64,000 nt of DNA, from NCBI GenBank assembly GCA_910591455.2, contig OU342816.1, positions 4,358,476 through 4,422,475 of the forward strand. Reading direction: 5' to 3'. Positions 22,331-33,295 of this stretch are shown one piece after another (within the stretch, counting starts at the first letter, position 1; each line of letters opens with the position of its first letter). Origin of the DNA: Pholis gunnellus (taxonomy: Eukaryota > Chordata > Actinopteri > Perciformes > Pholidae). The translations under genes and the position numbers were made by a program. The notes beneath the pieces are model-generated. The model was not told the DNA's origin, did not search any database, and saw nothing but the letters and a program-made list of their open reading frames with translations.

Positions 22331-24011
22331 ATATAATGCAACTTTAAGTAAAGCTGTATTTATAATCTGTTATATAAGTAACCTGAGAGCTGGACGCCGC
22401 ATTAAGAGGCGGAAAACTCTCTCTGATCGTTTAATGCACAAAACTTCTGCTTCTGGAAAAACATGTTTTCATATTAAAGTTAGTAAAGCAGCATGTAGCT
22501 CAACTTAAAACCTGATTGTGATCTAAATGATATTTAAATGTCATGTTTTAGAGTCACTTGAGGTTACAGGTCATCATTTCGGATGAATATTTAATGACGA
22601 CATGCGACGAGATAAGTTTGCCCTTAATTAACAACCCTCGGTGACACACACACTTCCTTCTGCAGCTTTATCTTTGATTTTAACTCTTGAAGTGCCGAAG
22701 TGAGACACACGGAACATCCCGGTGAGGTCATGTGACAGTGAGGTCATTTGTGTGCTCCATGACATCACTTCCAAAATGGCGGCCTGGCTGGTCGGAACAT
22801 TTGGCAGAACTAGCTCATTTCTTGTTGCTAAAGGTTTCAACACATTTAACGCGTTGATAACATTTCCTACATTACATCTAAACTGTTCTAACCATGTTCA
22901 TCAAACAATTTCATTTTGAAAAAGTTATGAAAATGATGTTGTGACAGATCTTTAAGAAAAACGATGTGACATATTTGTCACAATAAGAAAAATTAATAAC
23001 TGATTAAATTATTTTTAATTAAAATATGTTCTGTTGATGAATTCCAAAGACATTTAAAAGTATAAACAAAACAATGTCAAATTTATAAAATTATTAGTAG
23101 CACGTATTATTATTATTATTAGAAGTTTTGCATATCGGTAAGTAAAACGCAAACAAACTAGATTCAACTCTTATTTTGGTCCGATTTCAAAGTCATTTCA
23201 TACTTTGTTTTGCAGTATGGATCAGAATGAAACTCTGAAGATCATCCAAGGAGACATTTTTGTCTCGTAAAACAAATCTGAAAACGACAAAAGTTACAAT
23301 TTCATGTGTCGTGGAAATCCAAATAAAAAGGTCAAGTTGATTGATTTTAAAATGAGTACATTTACACGTAAACGCCCTCTGTGACATATGTGTAACATTT
23401 CAGATCTTTGGCTTCAGGGAGTCGTATTTAGAAAATATTTTCAGAAATGTGTTCCATGTGTTCCATTTAGTCTGTTTTATATCCGCTGTCATTTTCCTTT
23501 CAGGAAAAATGGGTTCTGTGTTCTTCTGGGTTATTCATTTGGTGTTTTTCCCCCCAAATGATTTAGATTTGATATGAGTTTTTGTTTCCTACATGCAGTT
23601 TGGATGGTGATAGAAAGCTGAATTTACCACATCAGCATGCTTATGATGCTATCGGCCACTCATGACACTTGACTTTGTTATTGCCCCTTTTATCTGCGAT
23701 GATGATGTTGTGAAGGAGGCACTCCAGCGATACAGTTTGGAGACGGTGGAAGCAGTCGAGTCTGATCTCTGGTTATTATCGATCATGAGGGTCTGAAATG
23801 AACTTTGAAATGACTTTCCTGCCACTGTGGCAAGCAGGCTGTTTGTTTGCAACTCTAAAATTGTATCTACCACTTTTGAAATCTCTGCGCTAAATGAAGG
23901 AATAACATTTCGGATCTGATGTCATTCAGTGTTCAATATATTTGACACAGAAAACATTACGTACTCGGCAGCTTCCGGGGAGCCCTGTTTTTGGGGGTTG
24001 GGATGCGATAC
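22331..24011. other. Non-coding, AT-rich, no recognised feature
   Basis: No gene. Includes a short (TTA)n patch near 23107-23122. A motif-dense patch at about 22385-22460 (GCCGCATTAAGAGGCGG) might be regulatory. Confidence 0.4.
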
Positions 24012-24062
24012 TGTACACATCTATAGTGGTTATTTGCATAAAACGGACAAGTCAAATTACGT
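24012..24062. mobile_element. Small fragment of family 2 element
   Basis: ACATCTATAGTGGTTATTTG followed by CATAAAACGGACAAGTCAAATTA parallels 57719-57768 inside the family 2 copy there (ATCTATAGTGGTTATTTGCG, then ACAATTCAAATTA). Confidence 0.5.
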
Positions 24063-24317
24063 GTAAATATATGATTGTGTTTTTGAGGCGTCACAGTTTG
24101 ATAGTGACCCCCACATGAACAATAGGACCCAAAAACTGAAGCAGCTAAATGGAATTCAGCCGCCATCAAACCGTTATCCGTTGTGTCCAATCGTCTTCTT
24201 TCATTCGACCTAATTTGAAGAAAAGTTCATCAAACTTAACATTGATGTGTTGATTAGATATGACTTTATGATTATGTGGAGATGCAAGCAACAAGTCCTT
24301 TCACTATAGATTTATTG

Positions 24318-24560
24318 TTTATCATGGTCTATAAAAAAATCAGAAAACATTGAAAAATGCTCAATAATCACAAACACAAGGTGACATCCTGTGAAATCCC
24401 TTATTCAAAAACTCAAAATACTCATTTTACAGGAATGTAAAACCAAGAAAGATTCTCACTTGTGAGAACTTGAAACCTTCAAAAGTTTGGACTTTTTGCT
24501 TGAAAATAAAGACGATTTATTGATTCTATTTCCTTTTGACGGGCCGATCGTTGCAGCTCT
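24318..24560. mobile_element. hAT-like non-autonomous element body (ends CGTTGCAGCTCT)
   Basis: Order of words matches a ubiquitous fish element: GTCTATAAAAAAATCAGAAA, TTGAAAAATGCTCA, AAGGTGACATCCT, ACTCAAAATACTCATTTTAC, GAGAACTTGAAACC, TTTGGACTTTTTGCTTGAAA and the terminal GATCGTTGCAGCTCT. The left ATTAATC-rich end is missing; a separate left-end piece lies at 17345-17405. Non-coding relic. Confidence 0.8.
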
Positions 24561-24924
24561 GAATCTTCTACTTCAGGATATTCTTTTGTAACGTGTCACA
24601 CGGTTAGCTTAATGACCATAAATACGACATTAGTTTTACAAGGTTTTCTCATTTTAATGAGAAGGTCGTAATTATTCTACTGAAGCAAAAGCAAGAAGAC
24701 AGAAGGTTTCAACAGAACGCCAAAGGTGTCTGAGATGAAAGGTCAGCGTTGCTCGCTGGATCTCGTTAGTATTGATTGACCTATATCCCAAACCCAGTTA
24801 TCCAAAGTCTGCTTTTTCTATTTCCATTTATCTAATATGTTTTCTATGCTTTAGTGAATAAGCAGCCTGCTTGTAAAGTGAAATGTCAAACCGTCTTCAG
24901 TGTCTTTTCAATAATAATAATGAT
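24561..24924. other. Non-coding, no recognised feature
   Basis: Nothing identifiable was seen in this stretch. Confidence 0.45.
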
Positions 24925-25015
24925 ACATTTAATTGGTATAGCGCTTTAAAAGGTATTTAAAGGCACTCTACATGGTATAAAACAGAAACTATAAAAGCAA
25001 TAACAGTATAAACGA
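24925..25015. repeat. Fragment of GCGCTTT-type teleost repeat
   Basis: TTGGTATAGCGCTTTAAAAG followed by AAAGGCACTCTACATGGTAT and an A-rich tail with AAACAGAAACTATAAAAGC. The layout matches the fragment at 13162-13255. Confidence 0.6.
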
Positions 25016-25879
25016 TGCAGAGAGATGACATTATGTAACTGATTTTTGCCGTTTGATTGAGATAATTGATTCATTGATCACCAATTCAGCATACGAACGG
25101 CAGAGCTGAGAGACTTGATGTGCTTTACTGCTGATTTCTCTCTGCCAGAGAAACAAAGGACGAGTATCCTTTAACTCTGACTGGTGTTTTACCACCTCCA
25201 CAGTCAGAGGACAGGAGTAAAACATTCAATAAAGTCACGTTTGTGCGTTTCTAAATGTTGTAATTAAGATGTAATTGCTTCAGGTTCACTAATTGAACAT
25301 GTTTTTATAAATCCATCACCGTGTTTCCATCGATACGTTCTGTTTAATGCCAAGTTTAACACACCATAAAACAGGTTCATAAACTTCCTGTAGATATTTA
25401 TGTTAAACTCATTCCAAGACTTTCTCAAACGAAGCTCGTGAAACAACTGAATCGAGGCCGCCTGTAACGATCTCGGTCCGCTGTGATTTTAGCACAAATT
25501 CAAAGCTAAGCTACCAATAAATCATCTGCTGATCTGTAAAAGGCCATGTATATGTAAAATGAACATTTATGCATGTTAGCGGGTATTCTCACTTATTCAC
25601 AGTCAGAAGCTGTCAATACTGCTGTTTGTATCCGACCCTGCGTACTTTGGCCGTTCATTAGAAAGTGTGTAACAGTGATCTCACACATGTCTCTGTATTC
25701 TCTCTGAGGGCGCACAATACTAACAATACTTCAATCAGTTCATTCTTCATAAACATTAAAGTCCTGCATACACTTCTGTCAGTGCCAGAGTTAGATTTTC
25801 CCTCGTGGGTCCTGATGATGCAGGATGACAATCACCTAAAATGTCCAGTCAGCGAGTTACACGTCCTCCTGTATAACTC
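25016..25879. other. Non-coding, no recognised feature
   Basis: No supported gene, RNA or repeat before family 1 copy B. Confidence 0.45.
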
Positions 25880-26405
25880 AGGCGGCAGCCTCCAGTTCTG
25901 AAGAGTGAAGCCAAAGCTTCATGTGTTGAAGCTGCATTCTCTCTAATGTCCACCAGGGGGCGACTCCTCTGGTTGTATAGAAGTCTATGAGAAAATGACT
26001 CTACTTCTCTCTTGATTTATTACCTCAGTAAACATTGTAAACATGAGTTTATGGTCTCAATCTCTAGTTTCAAGTCTTCTTCAATACAGCATGATGTTCA
26101 TTTAGTAAATGATGGTCCATTTAGAGTCAAACAGACCATAAAGCAGGGGATGCTTTGGGGGCGGGGCTACACAGTGATTGACAGGTCTCTACCAGAGACG
26201 TATACGATGTCTCTACGTCACTCCTCAGTCCAGATATGGTCACTTCCTGTTCAATGATTGCAAATACCAAGATGGTGATGACCAAATTGTATATTAATTG
26301 TATTATCTTATATTATCTTATTATCTAGAACTTGAGGCTTTGAAGTCCAAAAATCAACGGGTGATGTCAGCGCGACTTCGTCCACTTCTAACATACAGTC
26401 TGTGA
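25880..26405 (-). repeat. Family 1 dispersed repeat, copy B (longest, inverted)
   Basis: Begins at the family's 3' end (GGCAGCCTCCAGTTCTGAAG, then CCAAAGCTTCATGTG and CCACCAGGGGGCGACTCCTC), runs through the conserved body and the ACGTATACGATGTCTCTACG hairpin region, and ends with the 5' signature TCCACTTCTAACATACAGTC. It spans nearly the whole consensus. An AT-rich patch (ATTGTATTATCTTATATTAT and on, about 26290-26330) replaces the usual GGCCAAATCGCCG-type segment. No coding capacity. Confidence 0.85.
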
Positions 26406-27299
26406 TGTAACTTCATGTTTACTGCCCATTGTTTGTTTGTATTTGTTTGTAGTTTGTAAGTCGGTGTGAACAGGAAATGTAACATTTGGTTCCCTTGGTC
26501 CAGACAGAATTCACTACAGGTGTAAAAGATGTTTATTCAGAGCGATGCATTCATTTAAAAGCAGACCAAGTCTTACTTTTACTGGCTGTCTGAGATTCCA
26601 ATACACGTTGTTTATTAGACTCCACATTAGTGTAACATCTGTGTATGATTGAGTCCCAGCATCCACATTCATTTCTGGATGATGAAGTCACCATTTGATT
26701 GTGATATTCCAAAGTCTCAGCAGAGCTAATTTTAACAAACGAATCCGACAAAATGACAAGCCGGCTACATCTGTTCTGTGCCGGCTCAGCAGCTGGCGCT
26801 GTTAATATTCTGCAGGATTCTGATTTATGTCTTTTCTGCAGAGAACTGGGAAGTGTCGGTCCAAGCTGGTTTTTAAGGGATAAGTCTGGTGATATTCTAG
26901 ATTTTAATTTTGAGTCAATCTCTCATACAGCATACAAATCTGCGCCTGGTGATCAGCACAAGTCACCAGTTGGCATTCTTTTGCCTTTTTTCTACAAATG
27001 AAAAAATATGTATTATTGAAGGTTTACGTGCTGTAGGAACCAATCGGGCTGAAAGAAGCAGAACTACTGGATTCTGTAACGGAACGTGTTCTGAGGCAGC
27101 GAGGGCTCTGAACTCCTCCTCCTCATGAACTCAACATACTTAACTTAACTTAAACTTTGTCTCCTAGCAGGTCTCTTAATGCACCACGCTTTGTTTAACC
27201 GAGGTGTATTTCTACTGGAGTATTGATGAACACATCACTGTTAAATCACAGAGCTACTCATAATTACATGATATACCTTGGGAATTATATATATGTAGT
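26406..27299. other. Non-coding, no recognised feature
   Basis: Short frames on both strands have no domain. No RNA gene or recognised repeat. Confidence 0.45.
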
Positions 27300-27360
27300 A
27301 TTGATATTAACAGCAGTTACTTCAGCTATTCTCATTATTTAAACACTAATGTGTCGCTTG

Positions 27361-27420
27361 TCTTTCTTCTCCTCTGTCTCATGCTGATGTCCTCCTCTTA
27401 CCTTTGGATCAGGTGAGTAC
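27361..27420 (+). promoter_or_regulatory. Joined 3' and 5' splice-site motif (recursive-splice-like)
   Basis: A pyrimidine-rich run, a branchpoint-like TGCTGAT, more pyrimidines and TTGGATCAG are followed at once by GTGAGTAC, a near-ideal donor; the AG ends at 27412 and GT starts at 27413. Such a zero-length-exon arrangement is the hallmark of recursive splice sites in long introns. The same motif is kept at 61395-61459. Alternatively it is the end of a small unannotated exon, or chance within a repeat. Use as a splice site is inferred only. Confidence 0.35.
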
Positions 27421-27474
27421 GACTCATTGTTCTTAATGTTTGTTAATCTCATGGGAATAACGAAGGTCCATGAT

Positions 27475-27649
27475 CTGGGCGACTGTGGGGAAGTGGAGAG
27501 CAGGGCCGTCCTTCAATCAGAAGATCGGCGGTTCGATCCCCGGCTCCGCTAGTTGCGTGTCGATGTGTCCCGTAGCTGTGCCTACGGTGTAGAAATGTGA
27601 TAGACTCACTTTGGATAAAAGCGTCTGCTAAATGACTTTAATGTAACGA
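27475..27649 (+). mobile_element. tRNA-derived SINE with target-site duplications
   Basis: Head CTGGGCGACTGTGGGG, a strong pol III B box GGTTCGATCC inside CGGCGGTTCGATCCCCGGCT (27528-27547), and a tail TTTGGATAAAAGCGTCTGCT, AAATGAC typical of teleost tRNA-SINEs. It is flanked by CATGAT at 27469-27474 and 27650-27655. The homologous segment at 61500-61515 reads GTCCGTGATGTCTCTG with no insert, giving the empty site. The A box is degenerate. Non-autonomous; a LINE partner would have supplied reverse transcriptase. Confidence 0.88.
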
Positions 27650-27885
27650 CATGATGTCCCTGTCAACATCACGTCTCGGCAGTGCGGACGTGACTTCTGT
27701 TCCAGTTCTCGTGTTCACCTTTAAGTGTGAAGTGATAAACTGCAGACTTGATGATTTGATGCCTCATGCCCAGTGCATGCTGGGATAGGCTGCAGCCCGT
27801 CCTGGTAAAGGTTTGAGCAAGTCGAGAAAAACATCAGAATTAAAAAATATTTAAAGGAATCAGCTTCTGGTTGCTGGAACTGAAA

Positions 27886-28679
27886 GGACTCAAAGACGTC
27901 GGAATACTTCACGTCACAACGTTCTTCGTTCAGGCTCATCTGGTCTGTTAGCTGAATCACTTTGAACATTAGTTTGTGACGTTGGGCTAGTTTCTTTTCA
28001 TCAGTCAAACTATTTCATTTGCTCCGCCGTTTACTCTAAAACAGAAACCTGCGGCAGAGCAATGTTCAAACATCAGTAAAGCAATGTTGACAATGCATTT
28101 ATTTTGTGCTGTTTGCTCTCCTTGTCTTTCATCATGTTAAAGCGTGCTCACCACTGATGGCGACCGAAGGTAGAATAGGTTGCTGAAACTAACAAAGACA
28201 TTTCAGTTTCGGTTCTTTCAGCGTACTTTTCTCTTGCTTTCTGTCTTAAACTAAAACAAATAATCTGAGAAGTCGGGTTTATGTTTGAACCACTCATTGA
28301 ATTCTTTATAATTTTTTATTTATTTACCAAAGCCAGTTCAACCCGCATCACTGTTGGTGTTGATAGATTCATTCATTGCTTTAGAAATATTAAAGTGATT
28401 TCAGAAATATTCATTTAGAATGTCAAATAACTCAAATAACGGAGGGGCAGCTCTTCAGGTTTGTGGTGGACACACGTGCGTCTCTGATGTGCACCAAAGC
28501 ACATTTATTAGGTCGGGTCAATTCTTTTATTCGGCCCTTTATCACAAATGTGCCTGGAGGGTCCCTCTGTCCGTAGACCCCGTCCCCCCCAGTGCCATGA
28601 CTCAGACCATCTGTCCTTTAAGCTTCACTGCAGATCCTTCCCATCTGTACTGACAGTAATCTATTACACACTGTTGCTG

Positions 28680-28680
<1 letters not shown>
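27886..28680. other. Non-coding, no recognised feature
   Basis: No gene. Frames at 28420-28733 run into the CA array that follows and have no domain. Confidence 0.45.

Positions 28681-28724
<44 letters not shown>
28681..28724. repeat. (CA)n microsatellite, 22 units
   Basis: Uninterrupted CA dinucleotides. Confidence 0.95.
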
Positions 28725-28726
<2 letters not shown>

Positions 28727-29283
28727 GAAATAAGAGGCCAGGAGTTATTAGCCCTCTCCAGCCCGGGTGTCAATCCCACCAGGTTTTTTCCCCCCTGTAC
28801 CAGAGTGGATCTCTCCACCCTCGTATTTAAGTTAAATAAGTTGTCTCTGAGTAAAGACCCCGCGGCTCCGTATCGATATCTGGCTTTGTGTATTGTTTTG
28901 TATTTCACCGTCCGTTAAAGCTTTTGCCTCTTCATTATAAAATGTGCCGGTTTGGCCGCGCTGCTCGTGCCCTGCATTCTGCTTTTGTCAATTTACTGTG
29001 TTGCAGTAGACAAGCAGAGGAAGAGGATGGTGGAGACGGTGATTTGCTACTGTTCAAATTTCAATTTTCCACCCCAGAGGAGGGTTTGTTCCACATGAAA
29101 GAGAATGAAAATGCTGCTTCTGGGAGAAAACGTCTTTGAAAGCTTTTTTCAAGTTCTTGAGCTTTTTGGTAAATCTTTTGTTCTAGTGTAAGCAGAAAGT
29201 TGAGGGATTGCAGCCTGAGACAGACGCTTTGTTTCACTCTGACAAACGGGTTAATTACGTTTAACACTTAATGAATTGAATCA
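28725..29283. other. Non-coding, no recognised feature
   Basis: GC-mixed unique sequence without a supported gene. Confidence 0.45.
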
Positions 29284-29535
29284 GATGTTTATTGCCATGG
29301 TATGTTGAACATACAGGGAATTTGACATGACGGGAGGTGCACAACATTTAACAATCAACACAGTTCAAAGTAGAAAGATATTACAATCTACAGAAAGATA
29401 TAAAATATAAAATAAAGTGAAATATAAAATAAAGTGAAATATAAAATAAAGTGAAATATAAAATAAAGTGCACAAACGAACAGATAACAGCACTATAAAC
29501 AACGAACAGATAACAATTCTATAAACAAGTGAGAT
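29284..29535. repeat. Fragment of a teleost interspersed repeat (TTTATTGCCATGGTATG type)
   Basis: AGATGTTTATTGCCATGGTA, TGAACATACAGGGAATTTG and CGGGAGGTGCACAACATTTA, then A-rich tail-like sequence. This is the order of a well-known fish repeat whose typical copy reads TTTATTGCCATTGTATG.., ACATACAAGGAATTTG. It includes the 17-bp tandem array at 29401-29470. Confidence 0.65.
29401..29470. repeat. 17-bp tandem repeat, about four units
   Basis: Unit AAATATAAAATAAAGTG repeated four times almost perfectly, ending in GTGCAC. It probably arose by slippage in the A-rich tail of the surrounding repeat. Confidence 0.9.
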
Positions 29536-31643
29536 GTAATAATTCAGCTCAAAAGAATAGTGTTTCTGAGCGTCGGTCAGTCTAAAACTAAAGTCTCCTT
29601 GAAAGAAAGAGGTCAGGCTGATTCAGAGCTCATTCTTGCAGAGCCGGTTCTGTATTGCTGCTTTTAAAAACATCTGTCTAATCATCTTCTTGTTGTCGCC
29701 TGCTGTAGTCCCCCCCCCTCCCCCCCCTTAATGCTGCAGCCCTCCTCATCCTCAGCCCCTCCCCACCACCACACTCCTTCCTCTGCTGACTTTCTCAAAT
29801 GATATCAAATTCAAAAACCTCAGTGCCGGCACACCCGACTTCAAAAGGTGTCCACAGCCCTCATAGCTCCGGGCTACGGTCCACTTCCTGCATTCTGGGC
29901 AATGTTCTTTATTCTGCCAATGCTGCTCCGGTCATCAATCCACCCACTGTCGAAATCTTCTCCTTTCTGGCTCATCAATCATGAAATGAACTTCTCACTC
30001 CAGCAGAAACATCGGAATTCACTTCCAATCTTCAGCGGCGGCCAGAAAAATCCTTTTTACTCCAGAATGAGCGCAACCTCAAGTCCTTTTCTCTCCACTC
30101 GCTCATTTCACGACACACTGCTCTCTGGACTCCTCACGAGATCACGCTTAAGCCGCAGGACAACTGCAGCCTTGACCCTTGACCTCTGATCCTTTCCATC
30201 GGCTGCTCAAAGACGGTGTTCTGTTGGACTTATTGTGTGTGTTTGAATATTCTAAATTTCAATATATAATTCAATATGTAAATTGTGAAATAAATAAGAG
30301 AGCACTCCCGCGGCGCTGAATCAAACAACGGGAGTCAAACAAAGTGACATTCATCGATGTAATTGAAATGTAACGTGGGGTCAAGCTGAAAGAGGAATAA
30401 TCCAACAACAGCCGTAATGATGGCCGAGAACTGTCGGCTGCACAGAGAGACACTGTCTCCTAACAGCTGGTGTTACACTACGCTGACGTAACCGCGTAAA
30501 AGATGGGTGAGTAGTGCTTGTTTGTTCTTTTTAAAGCATAAAAAATATTGACTGGAAATAACCGAAAAATCTAGCCAACTGTAACTATGAAACGATCTGC
30601 CGTCGTATGGTTCCAGTGTCGGTATTGAGATAGTTAGGCTGGGTTTGGTATGGAAGCCGTCCTTTTCTTCTGCTGTGGAATACTTAGAAATATAATGAAT
30701 GTGATCAAAGCTCAAGTGGGACATTCACTGATTAACTGAAGAATCACATAATCATCTTCATAATCAAGGGACAACAGCGTGCTTCGTTTGCTACGGAGTG
30801 CCCGATGCTCTGCACTGAACGCCCCCGCCTCCCCCCGGTCTGTAGGACTCGGGTTTGTTTTTCGTGGAACCTCAAAGGTGTCATTGGTGTCATGCTTTAT
30901 GCTGCCACATCAAATATGAAATTGCACCACATCTGTATGGGCAAACACTGTCAGTGCCAAGAACAACCATTCCATATTTATGAACGTTCTCTGTTTTTAT
31001 ATTCCCATTTCCCATGTCAGGGAAAAAGTTTTACAAGGGGGCCTCGTTGCCGGGACAAATTACGGTGCGTCCACACCGTCGGGTATTAGAAGGCGGAGGC
31101 GGAGCCGCGTGTGCAGGAACGTGAGTGAATGTGCGGCACGTGTCTCTCCTCGCTTTCGAGTCTCCACACCGAGATGAAATATTTCTCCCTCAAAGAGTGA
31201 AGGAGCGGCGGGGAAAGACTGTGACATGAGTGGCTGTCGTGGGTAAAATAACACGGCATCCAAACCGCCGCAGTGAATTCTCTGAAGCCTTTTGTTGCAC
31301 AGTATCGAATGTTAGTCGCTATCTGTTTTGAAACCAAGCATTGTCTTTTATCTCGCCCTCTACCGTAATTGATTTTGCTGTCTCACAAAGTAAATAGTTT
31401 TGTGCAGTGAATGCTGGATGACATCACGTCAGAACTCTGTTTACTTGAGGTGGTGGGGGGGGGTTCTTATCTCTTGGCAAAGGATGTAAGTTTGCCATCA
31501 CGCCCCGAGTAATAAGAGGTGGGTCGCTGCACTTGTCATCGTTTTTGGTCGGGGATCTTTTTAATCCTGCTGCTTTTTAGTCTGTTAAGTGTTTGATAAG
31601 AAAACGGATCTCTCTCCTCTTGTTCCTCTTTTTTTATGATTTT
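29536..31643. other. Non-coding, no supported gene
   Basis: C-rich patch at 29710-29728 and unique sequence. The 113-codon frame at 29848-30189 has no recognisable domain. A CpG-rich patch near 31063-31270 (GTCCACACCGTCGGG, GGCGGAGGCGGAGCCGCG) could be a repeat end or a small CpG cluster; its nature is unresolved. Confidence 0.4.
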
Positions 31644-31657
31644 GGGGGGGGGGGGGG
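31644..31657. repeat. poly(G) tract, 14 bp
   Basis: Uninterrupted G run. Confidence 0.95.
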
Positions 31658-32035
31658 TGTAGTGCTGCAGCTCCACTGATGGCTACGGCTTGGTTTTGCT
31701 TCCCAGTCGGATGAAAAGCCTCCTCCCGGCTCTCGGCTGCTCGTCACACAGCAGGTGTCCCGTATTTAAAACGTTGTGCGCTCTTTGCCAGCTTGCAGAC
31801 AGGCGGCCATATTCTCTGCTGTGGTGAGAGTTCTTATCAACGCGCCTCCACAAAGGAAGTGTGTTTAGCATACCGATCGCTCTGAAGAAACATCCTCCGT
31901 CACTGCCTCAGGACTGAGACCGACACCATGTGGGTTTAGTGTGTCTCTTGCTGTGATCCTGCAAAGATTTCACTTGTAATGTCGAGTAAATCAGGAAGTA
32001 CCTTCAGTAGACTAATTCCTCCACTTGTCCAGGGC
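31658..32035. other. Non-coding, no recognised feature
   Basis: Nothing identifiable was seen in this stretch. Confidence 0.4.
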
Positions 32036-32100
32036 TCAACACTAACATTTAAAAGTGGCAACCAGGCATCAGCTATTGGTTGCCGAAATTGTAAACGGGG
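32036..32100. mobile_element. Repeat fragment (GGTTGC-rich, ACTAACATTT type)
   Basis: CAACACTAACATTTAAAAGT, GGCAACCAGGCATCAGCTAT, TGGTTGCCGAAATTG. Similar to 61724-61797 (GACTAACTTTTTAAAGCGG, then GCAACAGCTTTTGGTTGCTG) and, in part, to 27860-27885. A common fish repeat with a GGGCAACCAGC..TTGGTTGCTGAAACTG core looks like this. Confidence 0.5.
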
Positions 32101-32284
32101 TCATTTTTTAGTCCGGCTCAAAAAGCACCGGCACACTTCTCCGCCTGAGTCTCTCAAATGTCCTTTCTGTTTTCCCTTCAGGTTCATTTGGTTCTTTATC
32201 AGTTGAATCAATTTGCACTTTCGTTTGGAACGTCGACATGTTCGATAAACTTTTCTCCCCACAGTCAAACAACAGATAAGATAA

Positions 32285-32480
32285 TATAATATAATCCTTT
32301 ATTAGTCCCACAGCGGGAACATTTGCAGTGTTACATCAGCAAATGGGAAAACGGAGACATCAGTAAAAATAAATAAGATATCATGAAAAAATAAACTGTA
32401 AAAAACAAAATATAATGATAGACAGACTAGTAGAAACAGAATCTTTGAGTTATTGCGCACAAGAAATATGAAATATTTAC
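32285..32480. repeat. Fragment of a teleost repeat (CCTTTATTAGTCCCACAGCGGG type)
   Basis: TAATATAATCCTTTATTAGT, CCCACAGCGGGAACATTTGC, AGTGTTACATCAGCAAA, then A-rich sequence. This is a familiar start of a fish interspersed repeat (typical copies read CCTTTATTAGTCCC(G/A)CA, GGGAAATTT, CAGTGTTACAGCAGCA). Confidence 0.65.
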
Positions 32481-33295
32481 ACTGCATGCAATATTGACTG
32501 TTACAGTCATGTTTCGATATAACTAATGCAACAAATGTTAAAGAAAATGTTTATATTTGGTTTGCACGTTTGGCAACGAAAAGGCCAAAAATTGGTTTCC
32601 AAATCCTCAAAATGTTACTGTAGAGCCATCTCCAGTCTGTACCAGTGAAGGCAAAGTCATCGGCTGGTGGCGCTACGTGTAGCAGCTAACGGGAAGCTTC
32701 AGCTGCAGGTCGACCCACCGGGACTCTGCAGGAACTCTGCCCCCAACGCATGAGGAATTAGTCTCCACTTATCTCTCATCCACAGCCATATTGGCTAATC
32801 TTATCTGAGCGGCGCTGTGTTTAAGAACAGTCTCGTGAATTATTTGTTCACCCTTGCAGGTAGGAAGTATTCGGGAAGCGCGCTGCATTTGGTTGAGGAA
32901 AGGATTACGGATTGAGAAGTCTCTCTTTGGTTTTGTTCTTCCACATGAATATCTTTTTTTTTAAAGCATTAGCTGTTTTTTTCTTCTTCTTGGCTTTGGC
33001 TGTGTCACAGGATAGAAAAGGTGCTGTAGTGCTGACTTTCCAGCAGCGAGGCATGAAGTACAATATCATCTGTTATGTAGGATACTTATTGAAAGTGTTG
33101 GACGTCTTGAGTTCTGGCTTTATGTGAGGATGGTAGAGTCCTTCTGGTTCTCCTGTTGGATATAAAAAAGATATAAAACTTCACACTTAAAGTCCACATG
33201 CGTTTTGTACTTTATTCTGTTTGTCAGTGTCCAATTAGGGAAAAGTTTTTTTAAAAGTGAATGTATTACATTACCAATGGATCACATGACTACAT
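32481..33295. other. Non-coding, no recognised feature
   Basis: Unique, T-rich in places. No gene supported. Confidence 0.45.

Larger units (their letters stand above)
27300..27885 (+). repeat. Duplicated segment, copy 1 (SINE-bearing)
   Basis: Matches 61321-61797 at high identity in the same orientation, from ATTGATATTAACAGCAGTTA through CTGGTTGCTGGAACTGAAA. Relative to copy 2 it has a 175-bp SINE plus target duplication, lacks a 16-bp piece (GATGATCTCTTATCTG in copy 2) and lacks a CCTCCTCTTGT insertion. The 3' part holds CCCAGTGCATGCTGGGATAG, GCTGCAGCCCGTCCTGG (about 27768-27805), which resembles an L2-type LINE or SINE tail. The pair may therefore be copies of a transposable element rather than a plain segmental duplication. 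Confidence 0.85.

Noticed and set aside
27361..27412. Signal-peptide-like exon ending at the GTGAGTAC donor
   Set aside because: The hydrophobic translation (L/F/S-rich) follows automatically from the pyrimidine tract, and no convincing upstream start or partner exon was seen.
27528..27547. A genuine tRNA gene
   Set aside because: The B box is good but the cloverleaf is not complete, and the sequence continues into a SINE tail flanked by target-site duplications.
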